Positions 49,159 through 61,125 of a stretch of 64,000 nucleotides of DNA are shown piece after piece; the stretch's first letter is position 1, and each line of letters opens with the position of its first letter. The notes under the pieces are model-generated. The model saw only the letters and a program-made list of their open reading frames with translations, had not been told where the DNA came from and did no database searches. A program made the position numbers and the translations under genes. Source of the stretch: Amblyornis subalaris (lineage: Eukaryota > Chordata > Aves > Passeriformes > Ptilonorhynchidae); contig JACAXG010000092.1 in NCBI GenBank assembly GCA_018881555.1, positions 1,124,809 through 1,188,808 on the forward strand, given 5' to 3'.

Positions 49159-51948
49159 AGCTTTATGACAGATTACTTGGTAGCTTGGAAATTTATTTAC
49201 CCTGAAGTTATTTCCAGAAAAGAAAAGACTTACCCACCTTTCTGGCCATGAACGTTGATCTTCATCTGAAAAATATGTTGACTATTTCACTTCCTATTTT
49301 TGTAGATATGTGAAAAATATTTGTATATATGTACTTAAATTACAAAGCTTTTGTCATCTCTAATATATGAGTCTTCAAGATGATACAAGATCTTTCACAC
49401 ATAAACAGCTCTATATCATTTTCTGAAATAAAAGGAAATGGTCAAATGTCTCCAATTTATATTGATTCATTCACTAGGAAAAAAATGTAGGACACAATTC
49501 ATACAAATAGAAATGTAAGGCATAACTGCATCNACTTGCTAATGGGGTGAAAGGCTGAAAATACAATAGAAGGCTTTGTAGCAACCTTGGATGTACAAGC
49601 AGATAATANAATAAAAAAATGTAAAAATATTCTGCGTTTACCAAGTTCTTATGTAAAAAAAGTTTCTGAAAATTTGCACTTATTACCTGACATTTTCCTA
49701 GGGGAATAATGCAGATGGAAAGGCAGATCAAACTTGTGAAAATGCAAAGCATGAAAAAAATGGATGTAACTTGGTACAAGTAGAGAAAACTGTATCTTCA
49801 TAGTACAAAAACAACCTATAGTAAGATAAGGAGAAGCTTCAAAATGGCTGAATTCTTTGCTTAAAATCACAGAACTGGCAAAGGAGAACATTAAATTAGA
49901 TTAAGCTAGTCTGCAAAACCAATAAACATAATTTTAAAAGATATTTGGAATCTTCCTATTAAAGCAACCTAATTACAGTGATAGCCCAAACAGGAATAAA
50001 TGTTACCCATTTCTTGGGATTTACTGTCTTTAACACTGGCATTCAAGATCCACATTCATGTACTTTTAAAATTGACCAGNGGAAAAAATGGCTTTTTTTA
50101 CTTTTTTTTTTTAACCAGAGCTTGGAAGAGATGACTTCAATACTGATTTGAAAAGTTTCTTCAGCAGTCTGTAGTCTTTTAAAACAGGGATGATAGTATT
50201 TACCTATCTGTTAAGAATGTACAAAGCATTTGCACAGTATTTTAGCAGTTCCAGATCTTTGATTAATATTAAGAATTACCTGCAATAAAACCAAATAATG
50301 CTGAACACAAATAAACATATGTATAGCAACACTAGGTCTTTTCTTCAGTGGAAAAAAACCACCATAGCAGTAACTCACCAGGAAGCAAGTGTGGTGTTCA
50401 CATTAGTGTGAATGGTAAGTTATATTTAAAGTCCACAATAGGAAGCTTANAAGTTTCAAATAGGTTGCTTTATCAGTGATAGACTGAAGAACACCGTCTT
50501 TAAAGACAGCAGCGCAATCCGGTGTTTTAATTCTTCCAGAAGTTTAAAGCTTTGTTATACAGATACTCAACTCTTCAGAATTATTTTATGATAATGAAAT
50601 CACATAGCTAATTTCTGAATTATATTATGAATAAAGTAATGTATAAATAGCATTCTTCATTATCTAATTCCTCGGTCTTCAATCACAAATGACAAATATT
50701 CTATCTTAAATCTTTTTACCCATTATCAATTCTCTCTACTTGTAGTATAAATAAAGCTGCAAAGAACTGAGATGACACAAGGGAATACGGANAAAAGCTA
50801 AATGAGTGAGGAAATCTCTGTTGCTTTTAAGCATATCTGAGGGAAGTCTTGGGTGTTTCCATGGTTATATTCTGTTCTGCCATTGCTTATGGAAATTCAG
50901 TAGATGAGTTACATTTATGTTAATAGGATATTAGCATAAGCAACTATTAGAATTATATATTATATTACTGTGATCTACAAGGAGAGGAAGCACAAAGGAT
51001 AAAAACAAACAGAAGTTCTGAGACCTCTGAAGACTCCAAAGCAAAATAAGTTTTTTGCTAAGGTCTACTATTTTACTTGTATAGAGGTTAATCCTAGTAA
51101 TTTATTATATCTTATTGTCTCAAAAATATAGAAAAAAAAACCCCCAAAATACATAGCAGACAACGAGATGAGGAAACTTAGAAGATTTAGTAATTTTAGG
51201 CACATTATTTGCATGAATAAAAGGACAGTAACTCATAAAGAAATAACAAGATAATTAAGTTAATTTTTTTTGTCTTCTCTTTCACTAAACTGCTGTCAGA
51301 ATTTGTGCTTCAAAACACAATTGATTTCACTTTAAGGACATAAAGAGAGGAAAGAGGGGAAAAATAACCTTTTCTCAAAACCAAAGTAAACTTGTCAGAA
51401 ATTCTAGAAAGGGCAGGTAGTAAAATATAAGGAGAGTAAAACAGCCCCTAAAACACAGGGTCTGAGAGTTTTTGAGTCAACATCAGAGAATAAATAACAG
51501 TGNGGTGTCGTGGTAAGGACCCATCGCAAACCTCCACAAGATGAGGCAGTTGATGAGGCTTTTTGTACAGAGCCATCATGATCTTGTGACCTGGTTCTTA
51601 TTTGGGTTGTCAAACATGCGGCCATCTCCTGGGAATAGAACACAGCTCTGTGCAAGCAGTTCAAGAGGTTTGTAGATTATGGTGCTGATTTTCTCCAAAG
51701 CCAAGGGCTAGAGGACTCAACTACTCTAATGCCCTACTTGTCCTGGTGCTCACAATTTAGGGCTTCATAACTATGGACTGAGAATTCAGGATCTAGAGGA
51801 AGGATATGGGAAAATAAGCAGTATCATTTAGACTCTGGACTTATGCCAGAGAGCAGCCTTCAGTTTACTTAAGGAATTACAAGGCAGAATACACNGAGAA
51901 ATCACCATGAAGTAGAAAAGAGCCTGTGAGAGATGGTTTATTTGATTG
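49159..51948. other. Unique AT-rich sequence
   Basis: No gene or repeat family recognised. Overlapping minus-strand open frames at 49474-49891 are hydrophobic and low-complexity with no domain. Confidence 0.5.
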
Positions 51949-51970
51949 AGAGAGAGAGAGAGAAAGAGAG
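51949..51970. repeat. (GA)n microsatellite
   Basis: About ten GA units with one AA interruption, in the context ttgattgagagagag. Confidence 0.9.
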
Positions 51971-52239
51971 AATAAGAAAACTACTTCAGAGGTCAGGAAG
52001 ACCAAGAATTTCCCCAGAAGGTACTCCCTGCTATATAAAGACCTTCAAAGAACTGAAAAACATCCAAGAACTGGAAACAACTACATGCAATAAAGAAANA
52101 GCACAAAATTATTGCTTGAACACTTCTGCATGAAATCAGAAGAGCCAAAGACTTATTGAAGATAAAATAAGACAGTGTCATGAAAGGTAATGAGGAAGAA
52201 ATGTTCAAGATAGGCATAGGAAAATAAAATTCAGGGAAG

Positions 52240-52815
52240 AGATGGATCCATTGCTAAATAAGGGAGAGAAGTTAGTGACGGACAATGTTGAAAAGGCTGA
52301 ACTACTCTACTCCTGCCTTTTTTTCCTCTGTTTTCAGAAATGAAGTCTGATCACAGGATTGAGAAAGCAACAAGTTAGGGATGCATTCATGTCCGTAGAA
52401 CTGGATGGAATTCAACTGAAATTGCTGAAAAAGTGTTCAGATGTGATTGCGAGGCCTGTGCTTAGCATCTACAAAAAAAACCAAATATAGCAATTGAAGA
52501 AGGCCCCATGAAATTAGAAAAAGGATGATATTGGACTCACTCATCCTTAAGTAATACAAAGGAGATAACCCAGGGACCTCTCAGCCAGTCAGTTTCACCT
52601 CAGTCCTCAGCAAAATCACAGTCTAGCTTCTCTTCGAGCTCGTGTTCAGGCTTGTGAAGTCAAAGAAGGCAATTAGGAAGNTTTTATGTGAATTTACCAG
52701 GGAAAAAGAATGTTTGACTAACTTTATCACATTTTATAGTGTAATGGCTCTCTGAGCAGATGAGAAGGATTTGGTAGCCTCTACTCCAGTAAGGCTTTGG
52801 TCCCCTACAGTGAAA
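52240..52815 (+). mobile_element. Ancient CR1-like LINE ORF2 remnant
   Basis: The plus strand, in shifting frames, follows CR1 ORF2 into the reverse transcriptase. There is a DG-x-x piece near 52405. A KGD-PG--SASQF-like piece lies at about 52560-52600, where CR1 has its 'GNYRPVSLTSVPGKI' block; nucleotides cctcagtcctcagcaaaatc match that block. LTNFITFY appears near 52718, in place of 'LTNLVAFYD'. A VASTPVRLWSPT-like piece near 52770-52808 marks 'DVVYLDFSKAFDT'. Decay is heavy. Sequence at 51971-52239 may be the preceding part of the same element but could not be aligned. Confidence 0.68.
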
Positions 52816-55149
52816 ATGAAGTAAATACATTTTATTATTTATGAATTTTTTTTTCCTTTTTGTTTACTTTTCCATATACCATGCAAATAATTCAAAGCAA
52901 ATTTGTGACAGAAGTAATAATTTTACCCTTCGTGGTTATTTCAACCTCATTTCTTTGCTTTCAGGTAAAACATTTTCATTGCAGAAACAAATATTTGCAG
53001 ATATAATTAAATGTCAAATTTGATATGTTCATAATTATCCACATATGACTTGTCAAATTAAGCACATTCTTATATATTTATGAATGACTGAAAATTATTA
53101 GCTAATTTGTATAATACTTTTGAAATTCATTTTTTTTTAAATCATTATTGGTAATTAACATTCTAAGTACTCCATGTAAATTAAATTATGCTACTACTTT
53201 AAATAAAGTTATTCTTTTCTGTTCACAGGGCCAAAGTTTTAATCAATGCAGAAAAAATGTNTTAGACTGAAATAAATTAATTTGCTGAGAACTCAAGGAA
53301 CACCAAGATTCAATTAAGCAAATAAAACCTCAAATGACACGATTAAAATAAATCACTTTTCTGTTCATTTAGAAATTAATATGTTTACATTTCATTCTCT
53401 AAGAGTAAATCCATATGTTTTTACAGTTTAAATTTATAGAAATTCATAGATGTATAATTTTTTGTTGTTGTTTTATCTTAGAAATGCAATTTCTTTAAGA
53501 AGCTCCCTGAATATATACGGAACTTTTCTCTCCTTGGAATTGAGCAGCATGTACATTTGATTGACCAATACAAAAGACTTAGAAGTGAGGAAATAATTTG
53601 CAATACCACAATTAAAAGAACATTAAATCCTTAATAAAACAGTATAGAGATATGATGTTTGTCTAAAACATTCTTACCTTATACTTACTTGGGTGTATGT
53701 ACCCAGAACTGTTTGCTGATTTCAGAAGCAAAAATATATCTGTCCAATTTTTAATCCTTTTTGTTCCCAGCTTTTTTCAACACAGCTGAAAGAGAACAAC
53801 TTCAATTGTGTATTTCCTCCTTCACCAACAGACCTGTCCTGTAAGTTACAATCCTGTAAAGTCCATTGAAGGTAGTAGATTTGCAGGAATATTCCTGATA
53901 ACATACCACAGAAGGCAACGTGTTACACAGCATTTCCATTGACATAAAATAAGAAACCTAACTGTATTTAAATTCTCTGTAAATTGTTAACTGATAACAA
54001 AAAAGAACAATTTAGTCCAGAAGTCACTGAGGGGTTTTTTTTCTGACTTAATTCCCTGGTTCTATTTTTAGTAGCTTTCAGAAGTAGAGTAGAAAGATGG
54101 ACTTCTATGTTATAGGCTTAATTTTCTTTAGTGCATTTTTTTAATCCTTTGCATAATTTTCCTATACANATCTAGATTAATAAGTGAACTAAAGACTTTA
54201 AGGGCCCTATCCTCTACATAATAACAGAATAAAAATAATGAAAATATTTTTCTTTCCGTATTAAGCTCTTTGAGTCATGTGATATCCATCTATATATAAT
54301 TTTTAGTACATTGAATGAGACAGCAGGAGAAATAATAAAAGGCATGATCCTCTCTTAGTCTAGGAAGCAAAACAAGCAGAACAGTCCAAGATGTGAAGAT
54401 ATAGCTGCAGTATGTGAGAGATTAAGAGAATCAAAAAAGTCAAGTGTCTCAATGCAGACTAACAATCAGCACTGGCAAGAAAGAAACATTCTCCACTGCT
54501 ACAAGTTAGCTAAACTCAGGCATGGTCCAGGTCACTGTTCTCGTTTTCCTGTGATCCCATTGAACAGTTCAAGGTGAACAGCTGCATAGCTGTATACATC
54601 CTGCCCCTCTGTCCACCTCTGAGGCTGGTAACGCCGAGAGTCATTGCAACAGGGCTGCTTTATCCATCTTTCTGCCAATTGCAAATTCTGAGCTAAACAT
54701 GAAGGAAATTCCCAGTGGGAAGTTGATGACTGGCAGCAAAGACCAAGTAGGGCAAGTTATCCCATATGTGCTACAAGTTGAACAAGTTTCTATTCCTTTA
54801 GCTGGCATCCTAAAAGGTATGTGGCTATAAATGGTTTATTGCTACTTAAGTTCCTGCCACAACTGCCATGAAAAAGTAATAAATTAGTGCAATACATCAC
54901 CACTCTGCCAAACAGTTAACGCAACAAGTAGGATCAGGCTCAGTACATCTAAGATTCAACATATAGCAAAATGTAGGGGGAATTGGATATGGGGGAAAAA
55001 CGCATGTTTGATCCTGACCTGTTCATGCTCACAGTTATGCACTCAGCAAGTAAAATTAGAGGTGTAAGACTGTATTCCCCTCTCCCAGTGGGTATTTAGG
55101 ACTATTATTCTGTCTATATGGCATCAATCACTTGTACTCTTGGTACAAC
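52816..55149. other. Very AT-rich unique sequence
   Basis: No gene or repeat family recognised. The part at 52840-53700 is the most AT-rich of the window by eye, with many taaatt words. It becomes more balanced after 54500. Confidence 0.5.
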
Positions 55150-55740
55150 TTCTAGGTGCTGAGGTCTGCACAACCAGGTGTGCTGGCAGGAGCTGTGTCC
55201 TCCCCTTCTCAGTGGACACAGCGCTATTTCTTCCCAATGAGCCAAAAAGGCCAAGGACCAAAGCTCCCAAGGTGCCTCATGGAGGGCACAGCTGATGCCT
55301 CCCCCAGTTCCCTTTCCCCTGGCTCCTGCCCAGCAGCTGNAGCTCAGGCCCTGCTGTGTTACCTGGCCAGGATGGACTGAGCAAGGTTGGGTGGGAGCAT
55401 TGAACCTATTAGTTCACTGCAGATACTGGTAATAACATGGTACTCGTGATTTATTGAATTGCTAGCAGAAGCCCCTGGTCCTGGAGTGCCATGGGGTGTA
55501 GGGTCTAGGAGCTGCGGGGCCTCACCCTGGGCCTGATCTGGGAGGTCACCCTGTGTGTCTGGGGATGAGTGACTCTGACCTCCACGGGGTGAGCTGGGGC
55601 TGCGCGGTGCCATCTGTGAGCAGCCACAGTCCTCGCTGAGTGACAAACTCCACCTCTGAGCATCCTTGTTTGGAGGATCTGAGAGAGCGGGGCTGGCAAG
55701 AGGTCACCCGCATCCTTGGATCCTCTATACNTACTTGACT
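55150..55740. other. Isolated GC-rich block of unknown origin
   Basis: About 590 bp that are clearly GC-richer than everything around them, with a modest number of CpG sites (for example gctgcgcggtgccat). Two minus-strand open frames (55359-55646, 55505-55699) overlap in different frames and are Pro/Ser/Arg-rich, as expected from composition. The minus strand has AATAAA at 55455-55450 followed by AT-rich sequence. That would suit the 3' end of a transcript or LTR read on the minus strand. No family was recognised. It could be a small CpG-island remnant, an LTR, or a retroposed fragment. Confidence 0.4.
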
Positions 55741-56431
55741 TCCCTGAACCTCTCTAGCAGAGATTTAAACTAAACACCAATGCCATGATGGACATCTGCA
55801 GCCGGCTCTGAGACAGATTTGCCCCCAGATGTCAAATATCAGCTCTAAAAGCTCTCAAGTTGTTCAACAGCAACAGAGGGCACCTAGCTTTTCAGTGCTC
55901 TGACAGCTTGTCAGTCAACTGCAGATTTTAGTGGATCTTGAATTATGAAGGCATTTGACATATTCTCTAGGAAAGTGAGAGTTCCCCATAGAGCGACAGT
56001 GGCTACCATAGCTCCAAAACAGACCATGACTTCATGTTCTGAATTTTCTATGCAGAATTTCCCATAGTAACATTGCTATGATCTATGTCTTTTTCCTGGG
56101 CACTGGCATGTAATCAAGGAGTCCAAGGCTTGTTTTCTCCCTTTTTTCCTCAGTTCTTTTCCTCCCACTCGTCTGCCCAAATACATCCCAAGAGAACTCA
56201 TTACTTCTCTGGTAGGAGTGAAAAAAAAATGTCTGTGCGAAGTCCCTCTGTATTTTCTCATCCAAAATATTAAATTACAGCTATCCCTACATAGATATTT
56301 TTTCAAGCAAGTTCCGTGATCATTTACCCTAGTGTCAGAGTTAACAGGACACCAGCCAGCATCAGTCTGAGTAGCCTGCTTCAATTGCTGTGCAGCTTTC
56401 ACAGTACAAGCCACTTGGCTTTTGAATTTTC
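55741..56431. other. Unique sequence
   Basis: No gene or repeat recognised. Open frames at 56076-56414 and 56085-56273 lie on opposite strands over the same bases, with no domain. Confidence 0.5.
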
Positions 56432-57480
56432 TTAATCATAAATGGTTTGGATTGGAAAGGACTTTAAAGATCATCTAGTTCCAAGCCCCACCTCGCCATG
56501 GTCAGGGACATCTTCCGCTAGACCGGATTGCTCAAATCCCATCCAACCTGGCCTTGAACTTTTCCAGGGATCCACAACTATTCTGTGTGCCAGTGTCTTA
56601 CTGCCCTTGCAATACACGTAGATATTTCTTTCTTCCTTATAGCTAATTGAAGCCTACCCTCCTTCAGCATAAGNTAATTACTTTTTACCTATCACTACAT
56701 GCTCTTCTGGAAAATTCCTCCACAGCTTTCTTGTAGGCCCCCTTTAGGTACTGGAAGGTTCTGTGAGGTCTTCTCAGAGCCTTCTCTTCTCTAGGCTGTA
56801 CAACTCCAGCTCTCTCAGCCTGTCTTCACAGAAAAGATGCTTCAGCCCTGTGATCATCTTTGTTTCCTTCCTCTGGACTTGTTCCAACAGATCCACGTCT
56901 TTCTTATATTAGGGACCCCAAAGCTGGACACAGTCCAGGTGAGGTCTCTCTCAAGAGACCAGAGTAGTGGGAGAGACTCACCTCCCTCAACCTCCTAGTC
57001 ATGCTCCTTTTGATACAGCCCNGGATACAGTTGGCTTTCTGAGCTTCTCATCCATCAACACCCCAAGTCTGTCTCCTCAGGGTTACTTTCAACTCATTCT
57101 TTGANCAGTCTGTATTTGTGCTTGGGATTGCTCNGACTCAGGTGCNGGACCTTGCACTTGGCCTTGTTGAGCTTCATGGGGTTCACACAGGCCCACCTCT
57201 CAAGTTCCCACTGNATGGCATCCCTTCCCTTCANTATGTCAAACACACCACACAGCCTGGNGTCAGTAACTTTAGTTTGAAGCCCTCTCCACCACCTTGG
57301 CAAGCCTGTTACCAAAGATGCTGTTGTCCTTCTCTGACAGGTGGACCCCATCAGCCCCCAGTACACCAGATTTCTCAAAGTGAGTCCCATAGTCTAACTA
57401 GACTAACTCCTTGGTGTGGCACCAATCCTGTAGCCACAATTTCCCAAATTTGGCTGGCCTTTTCAAACCCCTTAATCACA
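56432..57480 (-). mobile_element. Internally deleted CR1: ORF1 end fused to RT and 3' end
   Basis: Minus-strand CR1. 56432-56580 is the CR1 3' terminus (antisense aatcataaatggtttggatt and gatcatctagttccaagccc). 56700-57263 runs back through the 3' part of ORF2; the minus strand encodes LERWACVNPMKLNKAKCKV, a classic CR1 RT block. From about 57272 upward the sequence becomes the C-terminal end of ORF1, the SGNH-esterase-like domain. ADGVHLSEKD (D..H pair at 57352-57341) and GNRLAKVVERASN are followed by the ORF1 stop TAA at 57274-57272. The endonuclease and the RT core, including FADD, are absent between them. The ORF1 part is frameshifted further upstream. Six N bases lie between 57106 and 57261. 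Confidence 0.9.
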
Positions 57481-58684
57481 GAGAAATTTTGATTGTGTAT
57501 CTGTCTGTGCACACTGGGTACACACTCCACGTACCACAGCAACAGAGATTATTGATATATGCAATCGACAAAAGTAATAACTGCACCCCGAGTTCTGGAA
57601 AGATAAAAGAAATATTCTGTAATTTTTGAGAAGGTACAGTGGTATTCTGAGGTGTTAGATGAACATAGTTTTCTGTTTGTTTAGTTCTTTTTTTTCCTAA
57701 AGAGAAAAATGTTGTTTCTAATCTGTAGATACCACCCCTCAATTTATAGAACTCCTCAGAAATCACTAAGGATACAATGATGTGCACGTCAGATACATGA
57801 AACAGTTTAGGGGAAAAGTTTCAGAGCGTTCATGGATTAATGTAGATATATTGCCTCTTTTTGAGGTCATCTGGAACTGGAAGTTTAAAATCCAGAATAA
57901 ATAAGAGACTCTATTTATTTTCAGTATTTGGGTATTACAAAACTGCATGAAACATATTATTGCTCTCGTGATAGAAAAGAAATTGAGTGTAATGTTTTTT
58001 CTTCTGTTTACATTTTCTCTTCTCTCTGGAGTTTCTGCTGAGAGGANTGGAACTGACTGCCCTGACAGGGTAACAATCTGGGTTTAAGAGGAACATGGCT
58101 GGTTTTCTGAAAAGTTTGTGTTTTGCAAAGATGTGTCACAATCTGAACAAAGGAGAAGAGAATTGTACTTTCTTTCACATCTCCATCTCTTGCTTGCAAC
58201 TCAAACTGTTCTAAGGTTTTTGAGCTGCCAAGTTGTTTTAGTGAAAATCTGTCATTCTGAAAAGTCTTAAAGCCAGACTTTAAAGGATCAAGTTATGAAA
58301 GAATACACTGCTTTTTCTTCCTAACGGTGCTCTAGTAAAACTGAGTATCAGTGCCTCAGGGTAGTAGAAGCGTAATTCCTGAGGCATTCNTATTTCATGT
58401 TAAGTACACGTTGCCATGAGCTTTGTGATTCTACTCAGAAATAATTCCATTTATTTACAATCAGCTATGCTGCCCTTCAGGAAAATGGGAAGGAAATCAN
58501 CTTGCAGGCAAATCTGCCAAAAGTAGTGATGTGGAACTTTAAAAAACTTTTTATAATATTATGTACTCTTTCATAGTGAATATTAGTTCATTGATANATA
58601 TTTTAATATTTTTATATTAAAAGGGTATTTGGAAAACATTTGTACTGAAAAGATTTATATTTGGAAAGAAAAGCCTTTAAGTCT
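57481..58684. other. Unique AT-rich sequence
   Basis: No gene or repeat family recognised. Confidence 0.5.
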
Positions 58685-58830
58685 AGAAATGTGTGTCATC
58701 GTAATATTATCTGATAGGAAATTAACATATTGCTTGGCTTCGTGANATCAATCTTTTCAATGCCAATTTGCAATTACATAATTGATGGCATACAAGCGAC
58801 TTTATGAAGGTGTTAATGATGCACAGCAGA
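58685..58830. promoter_or_regulatory. Candidate conserved noncoding element (speculative)
   Basis: Non-repetitive stretch with packed homeodomain/POU-like words: gccaatttgcaattac, cataattgatggc and gtgttaatgatgcac. There is no open frame of note. It has the look of a vertebrate developmental enhancer core. Judged by texture only. Confidence 0.25.
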
Positions 58831-60409
58831 CCCAATAAGCTACTCCCATACGTCAGGAAACAGTTCTAATAACTTCCTCATACAAATATTTGCTCCCTAT
58901 GAGTAATTCTTTTAGGCCTTTTCTACAGGGAAAGGGGAAGCAGACACATGTTGATGAAAACAGTGCTTCCACCACTACTCACAATGACTTGTGATTATGA
59001 TCCAAAGTCATAACTTTGTGTCTTGGGCTTTGTGCTTGACTTTTGCTGCATTCATCCTGGTGCCACATAAAAAGTCATGTGCCATAGCATCATCATTCTG
59101 CCTTTGGAAAAAGGATTAACATTTCTCATGACATTCAGAAAAAGTGCACTTAGCAACCTGCCTAGCTTGAACAATTTTCNGAGATCAGCACTGATTCAGT
59201 GCTGAGATTATTGAACACACAGTGCNATAAGGTATTGCAGCCTAAAGAAATGGATTTTTATGCTTATCAATTAGCTCCAATCCTATCTCCTTAGGTTAGA
59301 CAAAAGAAATAATTTAGAAATTTCTGTGATATATGAGAGGGAGGCTCAAAGATTTCTTTTACAGTTTTGCTTTTCCTTTCCTTTGAGGTATAACTGGAGT
59401 TGAATGGGAAGTATTCTTGTACAATGTACACAGATTTCATTATAGAAACTTGAGTGTATTACGTATTTATATAGAATCCATTTGTTGCCAGAATTAACAG
59501 GCCCTCTCTGACTTTTATCTAGACGAATGCTTGCATGTAAAGTGGTCACTATAGAATAAGGCTTCTGGAAGTAAGTGGAAGTCAGGAAGCACCAATTTGG
59601 AACTANTGAATTTGAATTACATTATATCATAAGCATTTAAAACCTGGTACTGCACTCACCAAATCATAATGAGATCATTCTTCCATTTAAAATATGTGGA
59701 CTCATCATGTAGATAGGGAAAAAAAGATAATGTTCTTTGGAAAAAATGATGCTTCCAAACTCCAGTATCCAAAAGAAAAGAAACACCTTTCTCATGCGGA
59801 GACAGATTCACTGGGATACTCACCTGAGGCTCAGTAAACTCCATTCCACAGCTGTGCAGGTCAGACAATGGGAAACCACCATCAAAGAATATGGCATGCA
59901 ATGGTTAGAATTATCACTGTTTCAAAGCATGTGTCATCCTAGTGTTTTGGTTATGTGCTGTCTTGCAAGGGAGGAATTCAGCAGAGTGCGACTCTTTCCT
60001 TGTGCTTCACTTTCCAATCTCTTTTTTACCTGAAGGCTTCTGTCTGTGGGCTAAAATCTTATCTAGCATCTATAGAGGGCTTTTGGATGTCAAGAAAAAG
60101 AGAATATAGCAAATTAGTTTGAGGAATTATACCAAGGGAAGTGTTACTGTAGACTTGACTGCTGTTGTACTTTTCTGCTTAACTTCTGACCCTGCTCACT
60201 GTCAGTACATGAGATAGACCTTTGGTCTGTCCAGAATAGTCATATTTTTGGTCTTAGATGAAATTTTTGAATAGCAAAATCAAACCTAGATTTACATGTA
60301 ACTTGATATTAAGCACCAAAAAACCCAAACTATTAAAGTTGGATGAATTTCCTTGAAATCTGTAATTTGTTCAAAATGAATATGTAATAGTGACCTGTAG
60401 ATCAGAATG
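58831..60409. other. Unique sequence
   Basis: No gene confirmed. A weak splice-like signal pair on the minus strand (59824-59851) is discussed in the findings. Confidence 0.5.
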
Positions 60410-60715
60410 ACAGAATCATGATGTTTGGAAAGGAGCTCTGGCAACTGTCTAATCAAATTCCCTTGATCAAAGTAGGATCAGCTAAATCAAATTGATCAGG
60501 GTCATGAACAGTCAGTGTTTCAATATTGTGATGACTGGTGACTCTGCAGCCTCTTTGGGTAACCTGTTTCAGTGTTTGACCACTCTCACAGTAATTTTTT
60601 TTTTGCTTCCATTTAAATGGAATTTCCTGCATTTCAGGTTTTTCCCATTGCCTCTTCCCCTGTCATGGGACACCACAGAGGAAGGATTGTCTCTGTCTTC
60701 TTCACTCTCTACTAG
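60410..60715 (-). mobile_element. CR1 LINE 3' end, minus strand (mosaic part 1)
   Basis: Antisense CR1 terminus. cagaatcatgatgtttggaa marks the 3' end. It is followed by antisense 3' UTR, the segment like 'gggtaacctgtttcagtgtttgaccactctcacagtaa', and ggaatttcctgcatttcagg up to 'catgggacaccac'. Beyond about 60715 the match stops. The wording belongs to a different CR1 subgroup from the plus-strand piece that follows. Confidence 0.85.
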
Positions 60716-60757
60716 AAGGGGTTGGTCAGGAAAGGCAATCGTTCCACTGTACGTTAC

Positions 60758-61125
60758 ATTGGTGTGGCCCAACCCCTGGTACTCTGTGCAGTTTCGGTTG
60801 CTTCAGTATAAGAAGCATATAAAACTATGAGAGTGTGTCCAGAGGAGAGAGACCAAGATGGTGAAAGGTCTTGAGGGCAAGACTTAGAAGTGTGGCTGGG
60901 GGGCTGGGGTCACTTGCGTTGCTCAGTCTGGAGAAGAGAAGGCTGAGGTGTGACCTCATCTCAGTCTACAACTTCTTCAAGGGTGTCAGCGGAGGAGAAG
61001 GTGCTGATCTCCCCTCTCTGGTGATCAGTGATAGGACATGAGTAAATGGAATGAAACTGCATCAGGGGAAGTTCAGACTGGACATCAGGAAAAGGTTCTT
61101 CACAGAAAGAGTGATTGGTCACTGA
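60758..61125 (+). mobile_element. CR1 LINE fragment, plus strand (mosaic part 2)
   Basis: Sense CR1 ORF2 C-terminal region and start of the 3' region. It contains gtgtggcccaacccctggta, ctctgtgcagtttcggttgc, gtccagaggagagag and aagatggtgaaaggtcttga. It continues gagaagagaaggctgaggtg and ttcttcacagaaagagtgat, then stops at 'ttggtcactg', short of the usual 3' terminus. A CR1 that lacks its 3' end cannot be a simple insertion, so it was rearranged after insertion. It overlaps the minus-strand piece in consensus coordinates around the 'ggaatggaatgaaactgcatcagg' tract. Confidence 0.85.
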
